A stretch of DNA of 64,000 bases from Isobaculum melis (GCF_900111355.1 NZ_FOHA01000008.1:1-64000); one strand, 5' to 3'; counted from the first letter of the stretch, positions 56,737 to 64,000 are shown. Program-made: numbers and translations. The notes: generated from the sequence alone by a model not told the origin.

Positions 56737-58161
56737 TTGTCAAAAGAACATTTGCAATCACAGCTCCCTCTTTATACGATTTTAGAGGAACATAGACAGC
56801 AGGAACGTTTTTCGGTTCATGTTCCAGGGCATAAAAATGGCTTGAATTGGCCCAATTTACCAGCTTTTGCAACCGATTTTCTCGCTTTTGATCAAACTGA
56901 GGTGACAGGCTTAGATTATTTACATGCACCAACTGGTGTGCTGCAGGAGAGTCAAGCTTTACTCAGTCAACTATATGGGAGCAAGCGCAGCTTCTTTTTG
57001 GTCAACGGTTCAACGGTTGGTATTTTAAGTATGATTTTAGGAACCGTGCAGAAAAATGACCCCGTTTTTGTGATGAAGAATGCCCATCAATCTGTTTTTC
57101 ATGGCTTGGCGATGGCAGCAGCAACACCTATTTTTTTAACACCAGAAATGGATGAGGAAAAACAAACGATGGTCGGGCTAGCCCCCGCTTTATTGGCAGA
57201 AGCAATTGCGACCTATCCAGCAGCGAAAGTACTCATTTTGACCTATCCAAATTATTATGGACAAACCTATGATTTGAAGGCCTTAATCCATTTGGCGCAT
57301 GCGCACGATATTTGTGTGCTAGTAGATGAAGCACATGGTGCGCATTTGATTGTTTCAGAGGAGCTACCAAAGTCGGCGACGCAGTTAGGCGCAGATGTAG
57401 TGGTTCAGTCCGCTCATAAAATGCTGCCAGCAATGACACAGGCTGCTTATTTACATGTGATGACTTCGAGGGTATCAGAGCGGAAAATTGCTCAGTATTT
57501 ACATCAGTTGCAAACAAGTAGTCCATCCTATCTATTAATGCTTTCTCTGGATATTGCGCGGCAATTTGCTGGTACTTTTACGAAGGAAGATTGGGCTTAT
57601 ACGAAAAAGCAAAATCAAAAATGGCGAGCATTATTTGAAGCAGCAGGCTTAATGGTGTGGCAGCCAGATGACTTGATGAAGCTCATCGTGTTTAAAGAAG
57701 CTGTTTCTGGTTCAGCGTTAGCTACTTTTTTAGAGAAAGATGGGCTCTATGCTGAAATGGCAGATGCAACCAAAGTAGTGCTGACATTGCCATTATTAAA
57801 AGTCGGGCAAGTAGTGAAGCGGCCAAGCTTAACGCAAACAATGGCTAGCTTAAAGGAATATTCAGCTGCTTCAGCGGTTTTACCTTATGGGCAGTGGCAA
57901 CCAGTAGCAATGAGCTTATTAGCGCTGACTTATCAAGAACAAGCTGAACGAGCAGTGGAGAGTATCCAATTAGCCCAAGCAGTACAACGAGTCGTAGCAG
58001 AAAATATCACGATTTATCCACCAGGGATTCCTTTTAAGGTTGCTGGAGAGGTGCTAACAGCTGCTGATATTGTTCAAATAGCTGATTGGCGCCGAAAAGG
58101 GTTAAGGGTTGTTGGACTGGATGCAGCAACAACAGAATTGGCTGTTTACCTCCTAGATTAG
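56737..58161 (+). CDS. Orn/Lys/Arg decarboxylase family protein (YaaO-like, PLP enzyme)
   Basis: A protein of 474 residues from a TTG at 56737 (AAAGGAGGG 7 bases upstream). It is a fold-type I PLP enzyme of the short basic-amino-acid decarboxylase family: FSVHVPGHKNGLNW, GLDYLHAPTGVL, NGSTVGILSMI, LVDEAHGAHLIVSEELP with the PLP-binding Asp, and Lys in VVQSAHKMLPAMTQ. Family members decarboxylate lysine, ornithine or arginine. This group, located between recR/yaaL and tmk, is rarely characterised and its substrate is not evident. Codon usage agrees with neighbours. Confidence 0.88.
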   Translation: MSKEHLQSQLPLYTILEEHRQQERFSVHVPGHKNGLNWPNLPAFATDFLAFDQTEVTGLDYLHAPTGVLQESQALLSQLYGSKRSFFLVNGSTVGILSMILGTVQKNDPVFVMKNAHQSVFHGLAMAAATPIFLTPEMDEEKQTMVGLAPALLAEAIATYPAAKVLILTYPNYYGQTYDLKALIHLAHAHDICVLVDEAHGAHLIVSEELPKSATQLGADVVVQSAHKMLPAMTQAAYLHVMTSRVSERKIAQYLHQLQTSSPSYLLMLSLDIARQFAGTFTKEDWAYTKKQNQKWRALFEAAGLMVWQPDDLMKLIVFKEAVSGSALATFLEKDGLYAEMADATKVVLTLPLLKVGQVVKRPSLTQTMASLKEYSAASAVLPYGQWQPVAMSLLALTYQEQAERAVESIQLAQAVQRVVAENITIYPPGIPFKVAGEVLTAADIVQIADWRRKGLRVVGLDAATTELAVYLLD

Positions 58162-58219
58162 ACGTTCAGAAAAAAGTACAGTATAATGTAGTTATTAATT
58201 AAAGTAGGTGTGTGCAAAC

Positions 58220-58861
58220 GTGAAAGGGATATTTATTACCGTAGAAGGTCCAGATGGCGCAGGAAAAACGAGTGTCATTGAACGATTGATTCCAATGTTA
58301 AAAGAACAATTAGTGCCAGCCTTAGTTTCAACTAGAGAGCCAGGTGGGGTTCGGATTGCAGAGGAAATTAGAGAAATTATTTTAGACCCTAAAAATACTG
58401 AGATGGATGAGCGAACGGAAGCGATTTTATATGCTGCTGCAAGAAGACAGCACTTAATCCAAGTTGTTTTACCTGCTATTAATGCTGGAAAAGTCGTCTT
58501 ATGTGATCGTTTTGTCGATAGTTCAATTGCTTATCAAGGTGTTGGTAGGGGGATTGGTGTGGCAGAAGTTGCAGATTTAAATGAATTTGCAACAGAGGGC
58601 TTAGCGCCAGATTTAACCTTATATTTAGATGTACCAGCTGAGGTTGGTTTAGCGCGAATTGCACAAAATAAAGAACGTAAAAATGACCGTTTGGATCAAG
58701 AAAAATTATCTTTCCATGAAAAGGTTAGAGCGGCTTATCTAACGATTTATGAGCAGCAGCCAGAGCGTGTGTTATTAGTGGATGCAACGCAAACTATTAA
58801 TCAGGTAGTTGCAGTCTGTTTGGATCAAATCAAAGCAAAATATCCAACTGTATTTAAATAG
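58220..58861 (+). CDS. tmk: Thymidylate kinase
   Basis: A protein of 213 residues from the GTG at 58220 (AGGTG 9 bases upstream; the GTG at 58208 overlaps that site). It has P-loop VEGPDGAGKTSV, the DR(F/Y) motif CDRFVDSSIAYQG, TREPGG and the LID region RIAQNKERKNDRLDQE. It phosphorylates dTMP to dTDP. In Firmicutes tmk is followed by darA and holB, as here. Confidence 0.96.
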   Translation: MKGIFITVEGPDGAGKTSVIERLIPMLKEQLVPALVSTREPGGVRIAEEIREIILDPKNTEMDERTEAILYAAARRQHLIQVVLPAINAGKVVLCDRFVDSSIAYQGVGRGIGVAEVADLNEFATEGLAPDLTLYLDVPAEVGLARIAQNKERKNDRLDQEKLSFHEKVRAAYLTIYEQQPERVLLVDATQTINQVVAVCLDQIKAKYPTVFK

Positions 58862-58883
58862 AAAATGGAGAGGATGGTTCATA

Positions 58884-59213
58884 ATGAAATTAATTTTAGC
58901 GATTGTACAGGATAAAGATAGCAACCGATTATCAAATAAATTTATTGATGGGAATATTCGTGCGACAAAGCTTTCAACAACAGGTGGTTTTCTAAAAGAG
59001 GGCAATACGACTTTTATTGTTGGGATTGAAGAAAAGCGTGTCAATGAAGTGCTAGATATTATTCGTGAAACTTGCCAAGCAAGGGAGCAATATATGACAC
59101 CTCCGATTAGCTTAGATTTAACAATGGATACACAAATGCCTTATCCAATTGAAGTTCAAGTAGGTGGCGCAACAGTCTTTGTGATGCCGATTGAACAATT
59201 CCACCAATTTTAG
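58884..59213 (+). CDS. darA: Cyclic-di-AMP-binding PII-like protein (DarA/PstA)
   Basis: A protein of 109 residues from the ATG at 58884 (GGAGAGG upstream). It matches YaaQ/DarA/PstA: MKLILAIVQDKDSNRLSNKFIDGNIRATKLSTTGGFLKEGNTTFIVG with the extended T-loop, and QVGGATVFVMPIEQFHQF at the end. The trimer binds cyclic-di-AMP; the downstream target is not known. Its presence implies cyclic-di-AMP signalling, relevant to the Kup transporter encoded at 23120. Confidence 0.93.
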   Translation: MKLILAIVQDKDSNRLSNKFIDGNIRATKLSTTGGFLKEGNTTFIVGIEEKRVNEVLDIIRETCQAREQYMTPPISLDLTMDTQMPYPIEVQVGGATVFVMPIEQFHQF

Positions 59214-59225
59214 AAATGAGACTTG

Positions 59226-60215
59226 ATGATGGTGAATAATGAAATCAAAAGATTACAACCTCAATTAACTGAACAATTTAAAGCAAGTGTAAAGCATGGG
59301 CAATTAGCACATGCTTACCTTTTTGAAGGCGAGCCTGGGACTGGGAAAAAGGCTATGGCCAAGTGGTTAGCCATGGCGAAATTCTGTGAAGAACAGCTTG
59401 ATGATGAGCCTTGTGGTGTGTGTCATAACTGTTTGCGGATTCAAGCAGAGGAACATCCTGATGTGATGATTGTTGCACCAGATGGTCTTTCTATTAAAGT
59501 GGATCAAGTGAGAGAGTTAAAAACAGCTTTTTCTAAAACAGGTGTAGAAGGCAGTCAAAAAATCTTTATTGTTGAAGATGTTGAAAAAATGACAGTTGGT
59601 GCAGCCAATAGTTTGTTGAAATTTTTAGAGGAGCCAGATGGTAGCGTCAGTGCTTTTTTATTAACCACAGCCAAACAAAAAATCTTGCCAACTATTTTAT
59701 CCAGATGCCAAGTCGTGACCTTTTTCCCGCTTGCTAAAAAAGACTTATTAAAAGCTTTAGAAGCTGCTGGTATCAACCCTGCTAAAGGCGCTTTATGGGT
59801 TCATTTAACAAATAATTTTCAAACAGCAGTTGAAATGGAGCAAGATGAGTGGTTTAATGAAGCTAAGCAGATTATTTGGAAGCTGTTTCAAAATATTGCA
59901 AGTGGCGATTATCAAGGGTTCATTATGATTCAAACACATTTTATGCCTCATTTTAAAGAGCGAGAACAGCAGCTCATAGGATTAGACATGCTTGTGTACC
60001 TTTATCGCGATTTGTTGATGTTATCTTATGGAACAGCACAGATATTGGCTTATCCAACAAAAGAGCAAGAGTTGCAGCGCATCATAGAAAAACAAACAGG
60101 TACCAAAACCAATATGCAACTGGCGTTTATTTTGAAGGCAAAACGTAAATTAGAAAGTAATGTTGGTGCACAAGGCGTTTTTGAGCAACTGGTGTTACAA
60201 CTAATTAAAAGCTAA
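59226..60215 (+). CDS. holB: DNA polymerase III subunit delta'
   Basis: A protein of about 329 residues. It starts with an ATG at 59226, or 59229 with the same frame. It has QLAHAYLFEGEPGTGKKAMAKWLA (P-loop-like), a zinc module CGVCHNCLRIQAEEHPDV, FIVEDVEKMTVGAANSLLKFLEEPDG and ILSRCQVVTFFPL. It is a clamp-loader subunit, partner of DnaX. It is located in the conserved tmk-darA-holB-ricT-yabA operon. Confidence 0.95.
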   Translation: MMVNNEIKRLQPQLTEQFKASVKHGQLAHAYLFEGEPGTGKKAMAKWLAMAKFCEEQLDDEPCGVCHNCLRIQAEEHPDVMIVAPDGLSIKVDQVRELKTAFSKTGVEGSQKIFIVEDVEKMTVGAANSLLKFLEEPDGSVSAFLLTTAKQKILPTILSRCQVVTFFPLAKKDLLKALEAAGINPAKGALWVHLTNNFQTAVEMEQDEWFNEAKQIIWKLFQNIASGDYQGFIMIQTHFMPHFKEREQQLIGLDMLVYLYRDLLMLSYGTAQILAYPTKEQELQRIIEKQTGTKTNMQLAFILKAKRKLESNVGAQGVFEQLVLQLIKS

Positions 60216-60255
60216 GAGCTTTCTGACTAGCTGAACAAAGCGAGGGAAAAAATAG

Positions 60256-61062
60256 ATGGAAACAGTCATAGGTGTGAAACTAAAGAATTCCGGGATGATT
60301 TATTATTTTTCTCCTGGGAAGCATCATGTGCAATTAGGTGATTATGTTGTGGTGGAAACGCAACAAGGTGTTAGTGTAGGGCGTGTTGTCAAAGGAAAGC
60401 ATGAAGTACCAGAAGATGATATTGTCAAACCACTTAGAAGTATCACTTCAATTGCAAATGAAAAAGATATGGCACAAGTCCATGCAAACAAAGAAGATGC
60501 AAATGCAGCTTTTAGTGTGGGTGCTGAAAAAATTAAGAAGCATGGATTAGAAATGAAGCTAATTGATGTTGAATATAGTTTTGATCGTAGTAAAATGGTT
60601 TTTTATTTTAGTGCGGAAGGTCGAATTGATTTTAGAGAATTAGTAAAGGATTTAGCGAGTATTTTTAGAACACGGATTGAGTTAAGACAAATTGGTGTAC
60701 GCGATGAGGCCAAATTACTTGGTGGTATTGGCCCATGTGGCAGAATGCTCTGTTGTTCTACTTTCTTAGGAGACTTTATGCCAGTATCCATTAAAATGGC
60801 AAAGGATCAAAACCTTTCATTAAATCCAACCAAAATATCAGGTCTTTGTGGTCGTTTAATGTGTTGCTTAAAATATGAGAACGATGAATATGAAGCAGCC
60901 AAAAAAGAATTACCTGATTTTGGTAAAAAAGTCAAAACCCCTGAAGGTGAAGGAACTGTGATTGGCTTAAATATGTTAAGTCGTATTATCAAGGTTCGTT
61001 TACAAGGTAGAGAAACACCCTTAGAATTTACATTAGAAGAATTAAACGAGGCAAAAGCTTAG
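60256..61062 (+). CDS. ricT: RicT/YaaT-like PSP1-domain protein
   Basis: A protein of 268 residues with the Cys-rich core GIGPCGRMLCCSTFLGDF and GLCGRLMCCLKYE, which in Bacillus RicT binds an iron-sulfur cluster. The N-terminal part reads IGVKLKNSGMIYYFSPG... VVVETQQGVSVGRV. With RicA and RicF it stimulates RNase Y processing. It lies between holB and yabA as in Bacillus. AAGCGAGGG precedes the ATG. Confidence 0.95.
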   Translation: METVIGVKLKNSGMIYYFSPGKHHVQLGDYVVVETQQGVSVGRVVKGKHEVPEDDIVKPLRSITSIANEKDMAQVHANKEDANAAFSVGAEKIKKHGLEMKLIDVEYSFDRSKMVFYFSAEGRIDFRELVKDLASIFRTRIELRQIGVRDEAKLLGGIGPCGRMLCCSTFLGDFMPVSIKMAKDQNLSLNPTKISGLCGRLMCCLKYENDEYEAAKKELPDFGKKVKTPEGEGTVIGLNMLSRIIKVRLQGRETPLEFTLEELNEAKA

Positions 61063-61120
61063 GTTATTGTCCTAAGAGAAAATAAAAAGAAAGGCTTCAT
61101 TTTCATTTCATGGAGAAAAG

Positions 61121-61474
61121 ATGGTGAACATATTGGATAAAAAAACATTATATGATACAGTGAGCCAGCTTGAGCTAGAGACTGAAGTGATGTTGAAGCG
61201 TCTCTCGAGTTTTCGCTCAACGATTGGTGAGTTGGTTGAACAAAATGCAGCCTTGCAAATTGAGAATGAACACTTACGTTCAAGGTTGGCAGAAATTGAA
61301 AAAGATGGTTCAATAGAGCAAGCAGAATCAGGCATGACAAAGTCTAGAATGAATTTAGAAAAATTATATGAAGATGGTTTTCATGTTTGTAATATGTTCT
61401 ATGGTTCAAGAAGAGTAGACGATGAACCCTGTGCCTTTTGTTTAGATGTTATTTATGGTGAACGTGAAAGATAA
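61121..61474 (+). CDS. yabA: Replication initiation control protein YabA
   Basis: A protein of 117 residues. It has an N-terminal coiled coil (about 5-60) that forms tetramers and a C-terminal zinc module with FHVCNMFYGSRR and PCAFCLDVIYG (His/Cys ligands). It binds DnaA and DnaN and limits initiation. TGGAG precedes the ATG. It normally neighbours trmN6 (yabB), which is found here 2.4 kb further on, after an inserted region. Confidence 0.94.
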   Translation: MVNILDKKTLYDTVSQLELETEVMLKRLSSFRSTIGELVEQNAALQIENEHLRSRLAEIEKDGSIEQAESGMTKSRMNLEKLYEDGFHVCNMFYGSRRVDDEPCAFCLDVIYGERER

Positions 61475-61477
61475 TGA

Positions 61478-61524
61478 GTTAAGATAATTGGAAAGCTTAT
61501 TTTCCGATTGTCTTAGCTTTTTTT
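61478..61524 (+). terminator. Intrinsic terminator after yabA
   Basis: GTTAAGATAATTGGAAA (61478-61494) and TTTCCGATTGTCTTAGC (61501-61517) pair with wobbles, then T7. It marks the left edge of the second accessory island. Confidence 0.85.
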
Positions 61525-61562
61525 GTACATCATGAGCAGTTGAATTAAAAAAGGAGGACAAA

Positions 61563-62078
61563 ATGAGAGAAGAACAATTAGATATTTATACTAGAGAAGG
61601 TCAGTTAACAGGCAGAACTTTTACGAGGGGAACACGTTTGCATAAAGGAGATTATCAATTAGCAGCGAGTGTTGTTTTAATAGATGATCATAACCGCTAT
61701 TTATTGACACAGCGGCATCCTGATAAGCAAGCTGGATTATTATGGGAATTTTCTGGTGGTGCTGTTGGAATAGGAGAAACTAGTTATCAAGCAGCATTTA
61801 GGGAGCTATATGAAGAAATTGGTGTTTCAGTGGAACCAGATGAAACACTATTTATTGGGACAATCTGTGAGGAAGCGGAGTCTCTACTAGTAGATGTTTA
61901 TTTAGCTTATCATCCAGTTTCTGTAGCATCATTGGTCTTACAAGAGAATGAGGTGATAGCTGCTAAAAAAGTAACCACATTAGATATCATGAAGATGCAG
62001 GATAAAAAAGAGATCACTACTTTTGACTGGAAAATTTTTTGTTTGGCAGATGAATATTTGAAAAAGGGGCATAAGTAA
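61563..62078 (+). CDS. NUDIX hydrolase
   Basis: A protein of 171 residues with a complete NUDIX box (GAVGIGETSYQAAFRELYEEIGV: Gx5Ex7REUxEExGU). The N-terminus EEQLDIYTREGQLTGRTFTRGTRLHKGDYQLAASVVLID is of the IDI/YfcD-like type (RT..R..L..GD.H pattern), so an isopentenyl-diphosphate-isomerase-like relative or a general nucleotide-diphosphate hydrolase are both possible; the substrate is open. Its 3' end (from 61966) occurs again at 62967-63082. AAGGAGG precedes the ATG. Confidence 0.88.
   Translation: MREEQLDIYTREGQLTGRTFTRGTRLHKGDYQLAASVVLIDDHNRYLLTQRHPDKQAGLLWEFSGGAVGIGETSYQAAFRELYEEIGVSVEPDETLFIGTICEEAESLLVDVYLAYHPVSVASLVLQENEVIAAKKVTTLDIMKMQDKKEITTFDWKIFCLADEYLKKGHK
61966..62077 (+). repeat. 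Direct repeat, copy 1 (3' end of the NUDIX gene)
   Basis: About 110 bases starting AAAAAGTAACCACATTAGAT recur at 62967 with roughly ten differences. The two copies lie either side of the toxin-antitoxin pair. Confidence 0.9.
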
Positions 62079-62269
62079 GCGAGTGCTGAGAATAGCAATT
62101 GGTGTAAAATACATAGTCTTAGTATGACTTAACTGTTTTTAACCGCAACATGATTGGTTGTTTCTTGAACTAACGTAAGAATATCTGTTTACCTCAGTTA
62201 AACCTAAATGCACCAAGACATTCATGCGCTTATCCAATATGAAGAAATGCTACTACTTTTTGTTTTGCA

Positions 62270-62297
62270 TTCCAAATGGAATTCATGTAATTACATG
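62270..62297. promoter_or_regulatory. Palindromes in the toxin-antitoxin promoter region
   Basis: CATGTAATTACATG (62284-62297) is a perfect 14-base palindrome. TTCCAAATGGAA (62270-62281) has 5-base inverted arms. They lie 34-60 bases ahead of the antitoxin gene, as expected for operators of an autoregulated MazE-type antitoxin. Confidence 0.55.
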
Positions 62298-62330
62298 ATA
62301 TGCTAGTAGTGTAGAGGGGAGTGTTCTATT

Positions 62331-62564
62331 ATGGATACAGTGAGGGCGAGAAAACAAGGTAACTCTATCATGGTTACTCTATCAAGCAAATTGGAAGTAA
62401 AAGAAGGTCAAGAATTTTTTTACTATAAAGATAAAGAGGGTGTCATTTCGCTGATTCCAAAGGTTTTAGATTATTTTGAAAAAGCTGAAAAAGGTGAATT
62501 TGTTGATGAGGAAGATGACCTAATAGCAGATTTTTACCCAGTTAAGAGTGAGTTAGATGATTAA
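62331..62564 (+). CDS. MazE/PemI-like antitoxin (AbrB-type)
   Basis: A protein of 77 residues. The N-terminus MDTVRARKQGNSIMVTLSSKLEVKEGQEFFYYKDKEG has the swapped-hairpin AbrB-type pattern of MazE/PemI antitoxins. The acidic C-terminal part (VDEEDDLIADFYPVKSELDD) is the likely toxin-binding tail. It overlaps the toxin gene by 8 bases, the usual antitoxin-first arrangement. AGGGGAG precedes the ATG. Confidence 0.88.
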   Translation: MDTVRARKQGNSIMVTLSSKLEVKEGQEFFYYKDKEGVISLIPKVLDYFEKAEKGEFVDEEDDLIADFYPVKSELDD

Positions 62565-62902
62565 GCAAGGGGATATTGTAACGATTAATTTTGATCCTTC
62601 AAAGGGAAGTGAAATAAAGAAAAGACGACTAGCTTTAGTGATTAGTCGTGATGAATACAATCTTTCTTCAAATTTAATTATTGTTTGTCCGATTACTTCA
62701 ACACAAAAAAAAACGACCCTATTTTGTTTCTATAAATAATGACGCTTTAATGAAGGATAGCAAAGTGAATATAAAGCAAGTCTTCTCACTGGATTGTACA
62801 AAAGATGGAAAACGTCATGTTAAAGTGATAGGGGCTGTTGAAGCAAAAGAGTTCTTGAATGTCGCACAACATTTTTTATTAAATTTCAATTTTCCATTTT
62901 AA
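62557..62902 (+). pseudogene. MazF/PemK-like toxin, frameshifted in an A9 tract
   Basis: The frame from ATG 62557 encodes MIKQGDIVTINFDPSKGSEIKKRRLALVIS..., the standard MazF start (GDIv.v.F.P..G.E....RP.lVis). It reaches CPITSTQKK and then runs through nine A bases (62705-62713) into TTLFCFYK and a stop at 62739. With eight A bases the reading becomes TSTQKKRPYFVSINND and continues to 62902 (VNIKQVFSLDCTKDGKRHVKVIGAVEAKEF), which is the C-terminal half of MazF. The toxin is thus inactive as written, unless polymerase or ribosome slippage on the A tract restores it. A sequencing error in the homopolymer is also possible. Confidence 0.85.
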
Positions 62903-62966
62903 AAAATAAAAGTTTGTGATAATGTGAATAGATAAATGCTATTAAAATTAGGAAACAAGTTGAGAC

Positions 62967-63082
62967 AAAAAGTCACCACATTAGATATCATGAAGATGCA
63001 GGATAAAAAAGAGTTGACTACTTTTGACTGGAAAAATTTTTGTTTGGCAGATGCATATTTGAAAAAGGGACAGAAACAATAA
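62967..63082 (+). pseudogene. Remnant of a second NUDIX gene 3' end (direct repeat, copy 2)
   Basis: The sequence encodes KVTTLDIMKMQDKKELTTFDWKNF... to a TAA at 63080-63082. It is about 90 percent identical to the C-terminus of the NUDIX protein at 61563, with mostly codon-respecting changes (EIT to ELT, DEY to DAY). There is no start codon or upstream NUDIX domain, so only 38 codons remain. It suggests that a tandem paralog lost its 5' part where the toxin-antitoxin pair now stands. Confidence 0.85.
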
Positions 63083-63108
63083 CGTTTAGACTTATTAAAG
63101 GGGGAAGC

Positions 63109-63426
63109 ATGATGTATTTAACCTTATATGATTTTTATGAACATTATTGGTGGGCAATGACAAGTATTTTTATCCTAATTGGACTGCTCATCACAATCAA
63201 TTTTTTTAAAGTACAGCTTTTTCGCAAGAAAACATTATTTAAAGAGAAAATGTTTGATTTGGTGGGGTCTTTTATTTTGTTATTGATCTTAGGTTGTGCT
63301 AATTTTTTTACAGCGATTTTGTATGATGAATTTAATTTACCAACAGACGATATACTTCTTTTGCTATCAGGATACGCAGTTTGCGTCTTTATTGCGCAAA
63401 TTGTTGTAACGGTGAGGGATACATGA
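63109..63426 (+). CDS. Small membrane protein of unknown function
   Basis: A protein of 105 residues from the ATG at 63109 (AAAGGGGGA upstream). Three membrane segments are evident: about 16-33 (SIFILIGLLITINFF), 50-70 (LVGSFILLLILGCANFFTAIL) and 82-100 (ILLLLSGYAVCVFIAQIVV). The start has an aromatic-rich stretch (MYLTLYDFYEHYWWAM). I do not recognise the family. It lies between the NUDIX remnant and glsB, in the accessory island. Confidence 0.7.
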   Translation: MMYLTLYDFYEHYWWAMTSIFILIGLLITINFFKVQLFRKKTLFKEKMFDLVGSFILLLILGCANFFTAILYDEFNLPTDDILLLLSGYAVCVFIAQIVVTVRDT

Positions 63427-63437
63427 ATCAATGACGT

Positions 63438-63471
63438 AAAAAAAACTTTGTAGCAATTATTCGCTACAAAG
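63438..63471 (-). terminator. Intrinsic terminator of the GlsB-like gene
   Basis: On the minus strand CTTTGTAGC (63471-63463) pairs with GCTACAAAG (63454-63446), then T8. It follows the minus-strand gene at 63486. Confidence 0.82.
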
Positions 63472-63485
63472 CTTGTATTCATTGA

Positions 63486-63737
63486 TTAACGAGAGCGTGT
63501 TTTCAAAATAGCTGACACAATAAAAATTAATAAGACAGCCCCAATTAATGCTGGGAAGAAAGCAAATCCTCCAATGGTTGGTCCCCAAGTTCCAAAAATC
63601 AATGTACCTAACCAACTCCCTACAAAACCAGCAACAATATTTCCCCAAATACCGCCTGGTACGTCACGACCAAGAATCATCCCTGCAATCCAACCAATAA
63701 TACCACCAATAATAAGTGACCAAATAAATCCTATCAT
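63486..63737 (-). CDS. GlsB/YeaQ/YmgE family stress-response membrane protein
   Basis: A protein of 83 residues with three hydrophobic segments rich in Gly (IWSLIIGGIIGWIAGMILG, GIWGNIVAGFVGSWLGTLIFG, FFPALIGAVLLIFIVSAIL). This is the glycine-zipper layout of the transglycosylase-associated protein family; in Enterococcus GlsB is a small membrane stress protein linked to the Gls24 response. No gls24/Asp23 gene is adjacent here. GGGGGAGA precedes the ATG. Confidence 0.9.
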   Translation of the reverse strand: MIGFIWSLIIGGIIGWIAGMILGRDVPGGIWGNIVAGFVGSWLGTLIFGTWGPTIGGFAFFPALIGAVLLIFIVSAILKTRSR

Positions 63738-63847
63738 AAAAATCTCCCCCTATTCCTTTTATTACCTTTATTTTAACGCTCTTGTTTCTAGACTACAAAT
63801 AATTAGACTTGAAAAGAAAATAAGATAAAAATTAAAAGGGGAATTTG

Positions 63848-63856
63848 TGCTATAAT
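63848..63856 (+). promoter_or_regulatory. Extended -10 promoter for trmN6
   Basis: TGCTATAAT at 63848-63856, about 42 bases ahead of the trmN6 start. No strong -35. Confidence 0.5.
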
Positions 63857-63897
63857 AATGGATGACTTTATTTAAGAAACAAGGGAGTGAAAAGAGA

Positions 63898-64000
63898 TTG
63901 GTAGAAATTTATCAAGATGAGCGGCTGGATCAGTTAATTGCTGAAAAATTACAGATTATCCAAAGCAGCAGTGTCTTTTCATTTTCGTTAGATGCCGTCT
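63898..64000 (+). CDS. trmN6: tRNA1(Val) adenine-N6 methyltransferase, N-terminal fragment (runs off the window)
   Basis: Only 34 codons are in the window, from a TTG at 63898 (AAGGGAG upstream). The sequence [28 protein letters not shown] matches the start of YabB/TrmN6-type methyltransferases (ERLD.L...L.IIQ....F.F..DA). The gene after yabA in Firmicutes is normally this one, which supports the call. The catalytic NPPY motif lies beyond the window. Confidence 0.75.
   Translation, partial: MVEIYQDERLDQLIAEKLQIIQSSSVFSFSLDAV

Overview
The window is an AT-rich chromosomal segment of a lactic acid bacterium of the Lactobacillales. Enterococcaceae, probably Enterococcus or a close relative, fits best. 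The evidence is gene content and order: ispE ... adcACB-purR-spoVG-glmU-prs, then ldh, pth-mfd-(mazG)-rqcP-divIC-S1-tilS-hpt-ftsH-hslO-tadA, then the SRP RNA and dnaX-ybaB-recR-yaaL-...-tmk-darA-holB-ricT-yabA, and finally the start of trmN6. This is the conserved gene order close to the replication origin of Firmicutes. Spore genes are absent apart from the widespread spoVG. The species is an inference.

Layout. (1) 1-3.1 kb: the end of an ISL3-type transposase gene, a LURP-one/YxjI-like gene, a D-2-hydroxyacid (D-lactate type) dehydrogenase and an orphan ispE. (2) 3.2-14.0 kb: a very AT-rich Wzx/Wzy-type capsule locus behind a ~780-base non-coding leader. It holds the CpsC/CpsD/CpsB control module, one initiating sugar-phosphate transferase, a CDP-alcohol phosphotransferase-like membrane protein, two GT4 glycosyltransferases, Wzy, Wzx, a TagD-like glycerol-3-phosphate cytidylyltransferase and an LCP ligase. 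No nucleotide-sugar genes are present. (3) 14-16.6 kb: the zinc importer adcACB behind two Zur-like boxes. (4) 16.7-18.4 kb: a secreted C-type-lectin/MucBP-like gene broken by a 10-base tandem duplication. (5) 18.8-40.6 kb: housekeeping genes. (6) 41.2-52.5 kb: an accessory stretch between tadA and dnaX that surrounds the SRP RNA. It carries a PRD regulator with a Lac/cellobiose-class PTS, a tyrosine-phosphatase-like enzyme and an unusual GH1 phospho-glycosidase, then a YhgE/Pip protein, a stand-alone acylating acetaldehyde dehydrogenase and an orphan AraC-type response regulator. (7) 53.6-61.5 kb: the DNA-polymerase-clamp-loader/recR/tmk/yabA housekeeping block. (8) 61.5-63.8 kb: a second small accessory island between yabA and trmN6, with a NUDIX gene, a MazEF-like toxin-antitoxin pair whose toxin is frameshifted, a repeated copy of the NUDIX 3' end, a small membrane protein and a GlsB/YeaQ protein.

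Most promising leads. The GH1 enzyme of the PTS operon has Gln where the acid/base Glu should be, as in plant myrosinases, yet keeps the nucleophile Glu and the 6-phosphate pocket. The capsule locus pairs a CDP-glycerol-forming enzyme with a CDP-alcohol transferase that lacks the fourth Asp of its signature. Two genes carry slippage-type frameshifts: a 10-base duplication in the lectin gene and an A9 tract in mazF. The toxin-antitoxin pair lies between two ~110-base direct repeats derived from the NUDIX gene end.

No tRNA, 16S/23S rRNA, CRISPR array or prophage was seen. All function calls rest on reading the sequence and on knowledge of the families; no database search was run.
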